A stretch of DNA of 38,905 nt from Lentisalinibacter sp035655155 (GTDB taxonomy: Bacteria > Pseudomonadota > Gammaproteobacteria > Steroidobacterales > Woeseiaceae). Shown in pieces: positions 7,844-14,525 of this stretch. Location of the stretch: positions 1 through 38,905 of the forward strand of contig DASRVH010000079.1 of NCBI GenBank assembly GCA_035655155.1, in the 5' to 3' direction. The position numbers and the translations under genes are program-made. Under the pieces are notes generated by a model. That model searched no databases and was not told where the DNA came from. It saw only the letters and a list, made by a program, of their open reading frames with translations. Every line of letters begins with the position of its first letter. Within the stretch, counting starts at the first letter, position 1.

Positions 7844-9079
7844 TCACTGCACCGCACGCTGCTGGCGACTCCCCTTTGCGCCCAGCAGAAACGGTGCACG
7901 AGGACTCGCCTTACCGGCCACCAGCGCCGCCACGTGCGCGCCCACTGCCGGTCCGTGCTTGAAGCCGTGACCCGAGCCGCCGCCGACGACCCAGACGTTG
8001 TCGAGACCCGGATGCCGGTCGATCACCAGGTGGCCGTCGGAGCTGTTCTCGTACTGACACACCCGGCTCTCGCTGAGCGGAGCCTCTGCGAGAGCGGGGA
8101 AGCGCCGGGCCAGAAATGCCCGGGCCCTGCGCTCGCCTTCCTCGCTGGCACGCCGGTCGCCGCTATCCGGATCCATCGGCGTGCCGTGCGTGTCGTCGCC
8201 CACCTTGAAGCCGCGGCCCTCGAGGTCGGGGAAGCCATAGAACGGCAGGTCCGCCCACACGGGCAGTGCACCCGTAGCGCCGGCCGGGACGGCGAAATAG
8301 AACACCTCCTGCCGGCTGACGAACAGCCGCCCGGCCATGGCCTCAGGGCAGACCTGGTCGAGCCAGGGCCCGCACGCGAAGACGAACTGCTCCGCGGCAA
8401 TGGTCCCGCCGGCGCTGGTCGTGACAGCGGTCAGTGAGCCTCCGATGCCCTGATGGGTACGTACCGGGTTCACCCGGGCGCCGAAGAACGGCACACCATT
8501 GGCCGTCAGCTCCGCCGCCATGAACTGCACGGCTCGCCGGGCCATCAGCGCCCCGGCCCGCGGTTCGAGGAAACCGGCCTCGCCGTCGTCCGTCCGGAGC
8601 ACCGGATAGCGGTTGCGAAGATCGGCGGCCGGGAGGAATTCGTGGGGGATGTCGAGGCGCGAGAGGACGTCGGCGCTTGCGCGCACCAGCGCGTCGCGCT
8701 CCTCGTGCAGCCACAGCACACCCATGGGATGGAAGACGGGCAATCCGGTGCGTGCCGACAGCGCCTGCCAGTCCGCCAGCGAGCGCCAGGCCCATTCGGA
8801 GTAGACCTCCTGGTCGCCGTAGCCCGCCCGTATGACACGGCTCTCGCCGCCCGAGGACGCCCGGCTGTGAGCCGGTGCGACGGCATCGATGACGGCGACG
8901 CGCCGGCCGGCCCGGTGCAGCTGCCAGGCGCTCCAGATGCCGAACACGCCGGCGCCGACCACCACGACGTCGAACTTCGCCCGCTCGCCTGCGGCCGCGG
9001 CGGACCTCCCGGCCGTCATCGTCGTAGAGACGCCGAGCGCGGCGAGGAGTTTCAGGAGCTGACGGCGTCCAATATCTAT
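7844..9079 (-). CDS. Tat-exported sarcosine/N-methyltryptophan oxidase-family flavoprotein
   Basis: The ATG-initiated frame (from 9019) gives 391 residues. It has an FAD motif 'VVVVGAGVFGIWSAWQL', the family block 'HSRASSGGESRVIR', and C321 in 'SRVCQYENSSDGH', which aligns with the cysteine that binds FAD covalently in monomeric sarcosine oxidase. It therefore probably oxidises a secondary or N-methyl amine. The same open frame extends upstream without an ATG/GTG/TTG and encodes 'GRRQLLKLLAALGVSTTMTAG', a good Tat signal. A 'GGAG' lies 8 bases before an in-frame ATA (9079-9077), which overlaps the upstream stop as ATAG. I place the start there tentatively, giving 411 residues; ATT at 9073 or a sequencing error are alternatives. 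It is co-transcribed with the lipoprotein gene upstream. Confidence 0.8.
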   Translation of the reverse strand: MDIGRRQLLKLLAALGVSTTMTAGRSAAAAGERAKFDVVVVGAGVFGIWSAWQLHRAGRRVAVIDAVAPAHSRASSGGESRVIRAGYGDQEVYSEWAWRSLADWQALSARTGLPVFHPMGVLWLHEERDALVRASADVLSRLDIPHEFLPAADLRNRYPVLRTDDGEAGFLEPRAGALMARRAVQFMAAELTANGVPFFGARVNPVRTHQGIGGSLTAVTTSAGGTIAAEQFVFACGPWLDQVCPEAMAGRLFVSRQEVFYFAVPAGATGALPVWADLPFYGFPDLEGRGFKVGDDTHGTPMDPDSGDRRASEEGERRARAFLARRFPALAEAPLSESRVCQYENSSDGHLVIDRHPGLDNVWVVGGGSGHGFKHGPAVGAHVAALVAGKASPRAPFLLGAKGSRQQRAVQ

Positions 9080-9951
9080 GGTCTTCGCTCCGAGGAGGTC
9101 AATTGCGGCGCGGCGAGGGCCATTGCCAGCAACGCCAGCAACGCGAGCAGGCCGAAACTGCCGGAGCCTCCCTTACCCTCTTCCCAGTTCACTTCGGCGA
9201 GCGTCGGTTCACTCTTCAGGCGGTCCTCGAACCGTTCCAGCTCGGCCTCCAGATTCACCGTCATTTTGTCCATGGCGGCAGCAAAACTGCCGGTCCGCTC
9301 CCGGCGCAGGGTCTCGTTCGACTCCACCGCGGTACTGCGCGCATCCCGCTGGTCCGTTCCCGGCGCCCGGAACAGCAGGCGGCGGGTCGGCACATCGAAC
9401 ACAGCCGTATCCACGAAGGTATTGACCGCGTTCTTCGTGCCCTTGACGACATAGGCGCCGACGATCGTCCAGTACAGGACCGAGGCATCGGTGTCATGCG
9501 ACACCGACACCTGGTCGTAGGACACCAGCGCCATCACGTCGAGACCGTATAGCCGCGCCACCTGCTGCATGCCTTCGAATCCCTGGCTCGAGCGCAGATA
9601 AGTCTCCGGGATCACCTCGATATGCGCTATGTACTCCCGATCCGCAAAGGCGTCCCGGACCCGGGCCAGCAATTCGGCCTTCGTGGCTTCGGGGATACCG
9701 ATGCCGCTACCGAATCCGCTGGGGTAGCGCGATGGCACGAACGCGATCCCCGCGCGCAGCGGAAGGTCCAGTCTCGGGATTCCCTCGGGTTGCTCCGGCG
9801 GCACCTCTCCCTTCGGGTACAGATAGTCGACCAGGCTGCTGGAGACGCCGTCCCGGCTGCCGGACGACGACCCGGCCTGCCAGAACGACGTACAGCCGGC
9901 AGCGAGGCAACAGAAGACGATTATCGGAATCAGGCGGACATCCCTACGCAT
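9076..9951 (-). CDS. Rhombotarget (rhombotail) lipoprotein with GlyGly-CTERM tail
   Basis: 291 residues. The N-terminus is a lipoprotein signal with lipobox 'LAAGC' (C20). The C-terminus has the three-part GlyGly-CTERM sorting signal: 'GGSGS' at 261-265, a hydrophobic helix 'FGLLALLALLAMALAA', and a short basic end 'ERRP'. Such tails are cut by rhombosortase, a rhomboid-family protease, in gammaproteobacteria with type II secretion. The middle part ('VDYLYPKGE', 'GIAFVPSRY', 'LYGLDVMALVSYDQV') fits the rhombotarget lipoprotein family (TIGR04179, from memory). The start has a strong 'GGAGGG' 6 bases upstream. The stop TAG (9078-9076) overlaps the presumed start of the flavoprotein gene. The rhombosortase itself is not in the window. 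The molecular function is unknown. Confidence 0.85.
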   Translation of the reverse strand: MRRDVRLIPIIVFCCLAAGCTSFWQAGSSSGSRDGVSSSLVDYLYPKGEVPPEQPEGIPRLDLPLRAGIAFVPSRYPSGFGSGIGIPEATKAELLARVRDAFADREYIAHIEVIPETYLRSSQGFEGMQQVARLYGLDVMALVSYDQVSVSHDTDASVLYWTIVGAYVVKGTKNAVNTFVDTAVFDVPTRRLLFRAPGTDQRDARSTAVESNETLRRERTGSFAAAMDKMTVNLEAELERFEDRLKSEPTLAEVNWEEGKGGSGSFGLLALLALLAMALAAPQLTSSERRP

Positions 9952-9967
9952 TGCATTCCCTCCGACT

Positions 9968-9982
9968 GCCGGCCGGGCCGGC
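9968..9982. repeat. Perfect GC-rich inverted repeat in the MAPEG-lipoprotein gap
   Basis: GCCGGCC and GGCCGGC are separated by one G in the 84-base gap between the MAPEG gene and the lipoprotein gene. No T-run follows on either strand, so it is a weak terminator candidate at best. It may be an mRNA stem that separates the two cistrons or a protein-binding site. The rest of the gap shows nothing convincing. Confidence 0.3.
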
Positions 9983-10035
9983 GAAGATCACGCACCAGTT
10001 TGACACAACAGATCGGCCGCCAGGCCGCGAGACGC

Positions 10036-10461
10036 TCACGCCGTCAGATACGAACCGGCGAACGCAAGCCACATGACGAGCAGCAATCCGTAGCCGGCCA
10101 CGAAGACGCCGAACCGGTGCATGACCCGGTTGTAGGTGCACTGGATCAGGCTGTGCACCACCCGCAATGCCACGAACAGCCACGCGGCATAGGCCAGCCA
10201 GCCGGGGACGTGTCCGGTGGCGAGGGCGAGGCCCGCCAGCGCGTAGAACAATACCGGCAGTTCGAACAGGTGATTGTAGTTGTCGGACGCCCGCGTATCC
10301 TCGAGTCTCTCGGCACGCTGGCCCGACAGTGCCACGTCCTGCGGCCCGATGCCGCGCCTGCGCATCTCGCCGATACGCACGTACAGCATCCTGATGCCCA
10401 CGACGAAAGTCAGCAGCGCGAGCGCGCAACACGCGGCGACAAGCGAGGTGACTGGCTCCAT
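10036..10461 (-). CDS. MAPEG-family membrane protein
   Basis: 141 residues with four predicted membrane helices (about residues 5-27, 68-84, 87-105, 117-137). The motif 'RASDNYNHLFELPVLFYALAG' followed by 'RVVHSLIQCTYNRV' is characteristic of MAPEG proteins (membrane-associated proteins in eicosanoid and glutathione metabolism); the family's 'N..E.P..F' glutathione-site residues are visible. Bacterial members are often uncharacterised, and some conjugate glutathione to lipophilic compounds or reduce lipid peroxides. A 'GGGAG' 7 bases before the ATG fits a ribosome site. It lies 45 bases downstream of a small exported protein on the same strand and upstream of the rhombotarget lipoprotein, so the - strand genes may be transcribed together. 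Confidence 0.88.
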   Translation of the reverse strand: MEPVTSLVAACCALALLTFVVGIRMLYVRIGEMRRRGIGPQDVALSGQRAERLEDTRASDNYNHLFELPVLFYALAGLALATGHVPGWLAYAAWLFVALRVVHSLIQCTYNRVMHRFGVFVAGYGLLLVMWLAFAGSYLTA

Positions 10462-10506
10462 ATGATTGCTCCCATCCGGGCCTGTGACGAACCGGTGCCG
10501 GTCGGC

Positions 10507-10956
10507 TCAGAAATCGTAATCCCGATTGCTGGCCTTGTAGTCCTCGATGGCCTCTTCCATGTCTGCCATCAGCGCCTTGATGATGGCACCGCGCCCGCCG
10601 ATGCCGAGCTGGACATAGGTCTCGCTACCGATCCAGTCGCTGAGCTCCCGATCCAGGGAATCGAATTCGACCGCGGCCCGGAATACCCACACCCCGTCGC
10701 CATGCTTCTCGCATTCCACGCTGCCGGCCAGGAACAGCGCCGACGGCTTGCCGCTGAATGGCACCGCTTCGATACCCTCCCGCTCCAGCACGCTTTCCAT
10801 GTGCACCTTCACGTCTTCCGGGGTCACCGGGCAATCGGACTCCGCGCCGGCCGCGATGGACAGCTCGCCGGGAGTCTCGCTGCGCATCCAGGGTTCCGGT
10901 TCCGCGGCCAACGTGACGGGAAGCAGCATCGCCAGCAGCAGGGTCGGTATCCTCAT
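10507..10956 (-). CDS. Small exported protein of unknown function
   Basis: 149 residues from the ATG at 10956, which has a strong 'AAGGAGAGATCG' ribosome site. A longer in-frame start at 11106 exists but would run into the divergent gene and bury the signal peptide. The first 18 residues ('MRIPTLLLAMLLPVTLAA') are a Sec signal peptide. The mature protein is acidic, has two cysteines ('SDCPVT' and 'SVECEKHG') that could form one disulfide, and contains 'DGVWVFRAAVEF' and 'MADMEEAIEDYKASNRDYDF' at the end. I do not recognise the family. It is probably periplasmic. Confidence 0.72.
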   Translation of the reverse strand: MRIPTLLLAMLLPVTLAAEPEPWMRSETPGELSIAAGAESDCPVTPEDVKVHMESVLEREGIEAVPFSGKPSALFLAGSVECEKHGDGVWVFRAAVEFDSLDRELSDWIGSETYVQLGIGGRGAIIKALMADMEEAIEDYKASNRDYDF

Positions 10957-11074
10957 CGATCTCTCCTTGATTGACAGCGGGCCAACCCTACCACGGCCGG
11001 TGTGGTTTTCCGGGGCTTTGCGTGCCGCCGCCGTCCGGATATCCTCGCCGCTGGCTCGATCGACGGGAATGCAC

Positions 11075-11659
11075 ATGGAAACGAACGGGAAATTCTGGGC
11101 AGGCATGGCGGTCTTCCAGATCGCTTTCGGCCTGGCGGTCTTCGGCGCGACACGCGCCTATTATGCGGACGATGCGACGGCGACCGCCGCCGCGGGTGCC
11201 GCGACGAACCCGGCCACCGTCCGTCAGCGCCCGGCGCCGCAACCGGGCGGCATCTCCGCGAACGACATAGCGCTGAGTTCGGCGATGACGATGCCGACGG
11301 ACGACCCCGCGGAGATGGGACGGCAGGCCGACATGCTCTTCCGGGAGCAGCAATACGGCCGCGCCGCGGAACTGTACGCGCGCCTGATGGAACTGGAGCC
11401 GGACAATGCAGAGGCACGCAACAACCTCGGCCTCACCCTGCACTACCTCGGGCGGCACGAAGAAGCTCTCCGGCAACTGCGCGAGGGTGCCGAAGCGAAT
11501 CCGGAGCACCAGCGCATCTGGCTTACGCTGGGGTTCGTCTCGAGCCAGCTCGGCAACGTGGAAGAGGCGCGCGCCGCGCTGACGAAGGCCACCGAGACGG
11601 GCGGCAACATGACCATCAAGGAGTCGGCGCAGCAGATGCTGGACGCGCTGCCCCAATAG
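11075..11659 (+). CDS. Membrane-anchored TPR protein
   Basis: 194 residues. ATG 11075 is chosen because 'GACGGGA' lies 6 bases upstream; an ATG two codons earlier has no space for a ribosome site. Residues 7-25 ('WAGMAVFQIAFGLAVFGAT') form one membrane anchor or uncleaved signal, followed by a low-complexity Ala/Pro linker to about residue 75. At least three TPR units follow: 'ADMLFREQQYGRAAELYARLMELEPDN', then a repeat with 'LGLTLHYLGRHEEALRQL', then 'LGFVSSQLGNVEEARAALTKA'. It is probably a periplasm-facing scaffold. The gene diverges from the small exported protein across 118 bases, in which I see no clear promoter. A palindromic terminator follows 4 bases after the stop. Confidence 0.82.
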   Translation: METNGKFWAGMAVFQIAFGLAVFGATRAYYADDATATAAAGAATNPATVRQRPAPQPGGISANDIALSSAMTMPTDDPAEMGRQADMLFREQQYGRAAELYARLMELEPDNAEARNNLGLTLHYLGRHEEALRQLREGAEANPEHQRIWLTLGFVSSQLGNVEEARAALTKATETGGNMTIKESAQQMLDALPQ

Positions 11660-11663
11660 AACG

Positions 11664-11720
11664 GTAGGAGGGCCTTCAGGCCCGATCCCTTTTTCAAATC
11701 GGGCCTGAAGGCCCTCCTAC
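11664..11720. terminator. Long perfect palindrome (REP-like), bidirectional terminator
   Basis: Two perfect 23-base arms (11664-11686 and 11698-11720) flank an 11-base loop holding five Ts. Each arm also contains its own small hairpin, GGGCC-TTCA-GGCCC (11670-11683); on the + strand this is followed by the T-run, as in an intrinsic terminator. It lies exactly between two convergent genes (TPR protein and P450). The sequence resembles the dispersed REP-type palindromes of gammaproteobacteria, so it may be both a mobile repeat and the shared terminator. Confidence 0.75.
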
Positions 11721-11727
11721 ATCCCCT

Positions 11728-12978
11728 TCACGCCCAGCGTATATTCAGCGCTTTCAGGCCGCGGAAGACGAGGCCGGTGTGGTATTCCGGTTCCTCGGCC
11801 AGGTGCAGCTCCGGCAGGCCTTCCAGCAGCGCGGTGAACAGCGCGCGGAGTTCCAGCCGGGCCAGCGGGGCGCCCACGCAGAAATGGGCGCCGGCGCCGA
11901 AGGCGAAGTGGCGATTGGGGCTGCGGGCGATGTCGAAGCGATCCGGCTCGGCGAACGCCTCCGGGTCCCGGTTCGCCGACCCGTACAGCAGGCCCAGCGT
12001 ATCCCCGGGCCGGAAGCGACGCCCCGCGTACTCCATGTCCTCCAGCACATAGCGGTGGAAGAGATGCAGCGGCGCGTCGTAGCGCAGCATCTCGTCCACG
12101 GCCGTATCCACCAGCGCCGGGTCGGCACGCAGTCTGGCGTACGTCTCCGGGTGGCGCAGCAGCGCGAGCAGGCCGTTGCCCGCCGCATTCACGGTGGCTT
12201 CGTGGCCCGCGTTCAGCAGCAGCATGCAGCTGGCGACGAGTTCGTCCCGGTCCAGCAACCCCTCGTCGCGGGCCAGCGCGGCCAGCTCGCCAATGACGCC
12301 GTCGTCGGGATGAGGCAGCCGCTCCTCCACCAGTTCGCCGATGCGGGTGGCGAACTCCGCCGCGGCGGCCTCCGCCGCCTGCTCGTCCGCCTCGGTGGCA
12401 TCCTTCTCGTACAGCCGCACGATCGCCGCGGACCAGGGCCGCAGACGCTCCCGCTCGTCCCCGGGCCAGCCGAGCAGCTCGGCGATGAGGTGCACCGGCA
12501 GCGGCGTCGCGAGCTCGGAGACGAATTCCATCCGGCCGCGCGGTGCCAGCGCCGCCACCCGCTCGCGCGCCAGGGTCTCGATGCGTGCCTTCAGGCGCCG
12601 GATCCGGTTCGGATTCATCACCCGCATCAGCACACGGCGCAGCCGCGCGTGCTCCTCGCCCTCCGTCTCCAGCACGTTCACCCGCACGTAGCGGGCGTAG
12701 TTGGGCAGGTGCTGCCAGGGCTCGTCGTCCGCCGCCCGCTCGGCCGGGGACATCCGGTGGCGCATCGTGCGGCCCAGCCGGGGATCCTGCAGCAGGCGCT
12801 CCACGTCCGCGTAGCGCGTGAAGAAGGTCATGCCGAACTCGGCGGAGTGGAATACGGGCGACTCGCGGCGCAGCCGGGCGTAGACCGGATAAGGGTCCCG
12901 TGCGAAGTCCTGTTCGTAGGGCCGGAATGCGCTGGTCGCCTCCGCGTCCGTCGCGCCGGTGGTCCCCGTTCGGCGCAT
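11728..12978 (-). CDS. Cytochrome P450
   Basis: 416 residues, soluble bacterial type with no membrane anchor. The haem-ligand motif 'FGAGAHFCVG' has cysteine C367. The K-helix ExxR pair is E296/R299 in 'DEMLRYD'. The I-helix is 'NAGHEAT' (257-262), carrying the acid/threonine pair that activates oxygen, with Ala inserted before Thr. The ATG at 12978 lies 8 bases after the stop of the adenosine kinase-like gene, so the two form an operon. No ferredoxin or ferredoxin reductase gene is near, so redox partners must be elsewhere. The substrate is unknown; pairing with a nucleoside kinase is unusual. A longer open frame upstream overlaps the kinase gene and is a shadow. Confidence 0.95.
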   Translation of the reverse strand: MRRTGTTGATDAEATSAFRPYEQDFARDPYPVYARLRRESPVFHSAEFGMTFFTRYADVERLLQDPRLGRTMRHRMSPAERAADDEPWQHLPNYARYVRVNVLETEGEEHARLRRVLMRVMNPNRIRRLKARIETLARERVAALAPRGRMEFVSELATPLPVHLIAELLGWPGDERERLRPWSAAIVRLYEKDATEADEQAAEAAAAEFATRIGELVEERLPHPDDGVIGELAALARDEGLLDRDELVASCMLLLNAGHEATVNAAGNGLLALLRHPETYARLRADPALVDTAVDEMLRYDAPLHLFHRYVLEDMEYAGRRFRPGDTLGLLYGSANRDPEAFAEPDRFDIARSPNRHFAFGAGAHFCVGAPLARLELRALFTALLEGLPELHLAEEPEYHTGLVFRGLKALNIRWA

Positions 12979-12986
12979 GGGGTCGC

Positions 12987-13970
12987 TCAGCTCTCCGGGT
13001 AGCCTTCCAGGATGTCGCCCTGGTAGCGGGCGCCCACCTGCTGGATGACCCGCGCACCGCACCAGGAGGCGATGCGGGCGCAGCGCTCCAGCGGCTCGCC
13101 CTTGACCAGCGCGGCGAGAAAAGCGGCGGTGTAGGTGTCGCCGGCGCCGGTGGTGTCCACCACCTTGTCCACGGGGAAGGCGGCCTGTTCGATGAACTCG
13201 TCGCCGTTGATCACCACCGAACCTTTCTCCGAGCGGGTGACGACAAACAGGCCCGCGAGCATGGAGGCCTCGGACATCACGCCCTCGATCGAATCGGTGG
13301 CAAACAGCTGGTAGATCTCCTCCTCGTCGGCGAAGACGAGATCGATCTGCTCCTCGACGAGCTCGCGGAAGACCGTGCGGTGACGCTCCACGCAGAGCGA
13401 GTCGGACAGCGACAGGGCGACCTTGCCGCCGCGCCGGCGCACGGTCTCGATGGCGAGCCGCGCCACGTCCGGCCCCTCGGGCAGGTCGAAGATGTAGCCC
13501 TCGAGCAGCACGATACCGGGTTCGCCGATCGTCTCCTCGTTCACGTCGCCGAGACCGAGCTCGGTGCAGGCGCCGAGATAGGTCTGCATCGTGCGCTGGC
13601 CGTCCGGCGTGATCAGGATATAGCAGCGCGCGGTGGTCTTCTCCGCCGGCGCTGGCGGCACGCGCATGTCGATGCCGAGCGAGTTCATGTCGTGCTGGAA
13701 TACCCGTCCGAACTGGTCGTCGGCCACCCGGCCGACATAGGCGGCCTTGCCCCCCAGTCCGGCGAAGACGGCCACGGTGTTGGCGACGGAACCGCCGGAC
13801 TTCTCCGTGGCGGGTCCCATCATGCCGTACACCTCGTCGGCACGGCTCTCGTCGATCAGCGTCATGCTGCCGGGCGCGGCGTCCACGCGCTCGAGGAACC
13901 CGTAATCGACGTGGCTCAGGATGTCGACGATGGCATTGCTGATGCCGAGCAACTGTACGGCAGAACTCAT
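12987..13970 (-). CDS. PfkB-family carbohydrate kinase, adenosine kinase-like
   Basis: 327 residues from the ATG at 13970, preceded by 'AAGGAGACCAG'. The ribokinase/PfkB fold is shown by 'GGSVANTVAVFAGLGGKAAYVGRVADDQFG' near the N-terminus and 'DTTGAGDTYTAAFLAAL' near the end; D278 in 'GAGD' is the catalytic base beside the anion hole. The first part ('LLGISNAIVDIL') resembles adenosine kinase-like members that phosphorylate nucleosides with ATP. In a window full of purine nucleoside and base enzymes, salvage of adenosine or inosine is the best guess, but ribokinase-like sugar specificity cannot be excluded. It is transcribed divergently from the hiuH operon over a 228-base region. Confidence 0.85.
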   Translation of the reverse strand: MSSAVQLLGISNAIVDILSHVDYGFLERVDAAPGSMTLIDESRADEVYGMMGPATEKSGGSVANTVAVFAGLGGKAAYVGRVADDQFGRVFQHDMNSLGIDMRVPPAPAEKTTARCYILITPDGQRTMQTYLGACTELGLGDVNEETIGEPGIVLLEGYIFDLPEGPDVARLAIETVRRRGGKVALSLSDSLCVERHRTVFRELVEEQIDLVFADEEEIYQLFATDSIEGVMSEASMLAGLFVVTRSEKGSVVINGDEFIEQAAFPVDKVVDTTGAGDTYTAAFLAALVKGEPLERCARIASWCGARVIQQVGARYQGDILEGYPES

Positions 13971-14035
13971 CTGGTCTCCTTGCTGGATATGCGGGTCGCC
14001 CCCGTCGGTGGCGAGGCCGGGGCAGCGCCGGGGTA

Positions 14036-14054
14036 GCCCGGGACACCGCCCGGG
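14036..14054. promoter_or_regulatory. Paired GCCCGGG sites, possible operator
   Basis: Two copies of GCCCGGG start 12 bases apart (14036-14042, 14048-14054). They lie at the expected transcription start of the - strand kinase/P450 operon. The spacing and self-complementary core suggest a protein-binding site, but GC-rich background makes chance possible. Confidence 0.25.
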
Positions 14055-14061
14055 GTACGCG

Positions 14062-14090
14062 ATAGTAGCCACTCGGCGTCGCCATATAAA
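14062..14090 (-). promoter_or_regulatory. Predicted sigma70 promoter for kinase-P450 operon
   Basis: Read on the - strand: -35 TTTATA (14090-14085), a 17-base spacer, and -10 TACTAT (14067-14062). Each hexamer matches 4 of 6 consensus bases. The start would fall near 14055, giving a leader of about 85 bases. Confidence 0.45.
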
Positions 14091-14111
14091 GGGAGCCGTG
14101 CCGCGCCGCGC

Positions 14112-14141
14112 TTGCGACGGCCGTCGCGCGGGCCGGATAAT
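14112..14141 (+). promoter_or_regulatory. Predicted sigma70 promoter for the purine catabolic operon
   Basis: -35 TTGCGA (14112-14117), an 18-base spacer, and -10 GATAAT (14136-14141). The start would fall near 14148, about 50 bases before the hiuH ATG. The short leader (14142-14198) contains GGACA...TGTCC and GGAT...ATCC pairs that could form a stem. I do not recognise a known riboswitch in it. Confidence 0.5.
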
Positions 14142-14198
14142 GGACCTTCCGACGGACATGGACGGATATGGGAATCCTGTCCGCCAGGGAGAGAAACC

Positions 14199-14525
14199 AT
14201 GGGCCGATTGACCACCCACGTGCTGGATACCGCCCGCGGCCGACCGGCCGCCGGCGTCCGCGTGGAACTGTACCGCCTGGACGGCGGCCGCGAGCGCGTA
14301 CACACCACCGAGACCAACCGGGACGGCCGCACCGACCATCCCCTGCTCAACCCGGATGCGTTCGCCACCGGCCAGTGGGAGATCCTCTTCCACGTGCGCG
14401 ACTGCTTCCCGGATGAGGGCTTCCTCGACGTGGTGCCGGTGCGTTTCCGCATCGACGCTGACCAGCACTATCACGTGCCACTCCTGGTCAGTCCCTGGAG
14501 CTATTCCACCTACCGGGGCAGCTGA
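14199..14525 (+). CDS. hiuH: 5-hydroxyisourate hydrolase (transthyretin-like)
   Basis: 108 residues. It hydrolyses 5-hydroxyisourate to OHCU, the second step after urate oxidation. The transthyretin-like fold is shown by 'LTTHVLDTARGRPAAGV' at the start and the diagnostic end 'YSTYRGS'; the catalytic His is H7, and the Arg and Tyr of the C-terminal motif complete the site. ATG 14199 has 'AGGGAGAGAAACC' upstream; a longer frame from 14112 crosses the promoter and is rejected. It has no signal peptide, so it acts in the cytoplasm. It is the first gene of the ten-gene purine operon and its stop overlaps the xdhA start (TGATG). Confidence 0.95.
   Translation: MGRLTTHVLDTARGRPAAGVRVELYRLDGGRERVHTTETNRDGRTDHPLLNPDAFATGQWEILFHVRDCFPDEGFLDVVPVRFRIDADQHYHVPLLVSPWSYSTYRGS

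Noticed and set aside
10957..11106. Start of the small exported protein at 11106
   Set aside because: It would place 50 residues before a perfect signal peptide and overlap the divergent TPR gene. A strong ribosome site precedes 10956.
14010..14060. CRISPR-like or iteron array from repeated CCGGGG motifs
   Set aside because: The repeats are short, irregular and explained by base composition; only the two GCCCGGG copies are evenly placed.
12979..14085. N-terminal extension of the P450 frame to 785 residues
   Set aside because: The extension lies wholly over the kinase gene in another frame, and its translation is Arg-rich and featureless. The P450 starts naturally at 12978.
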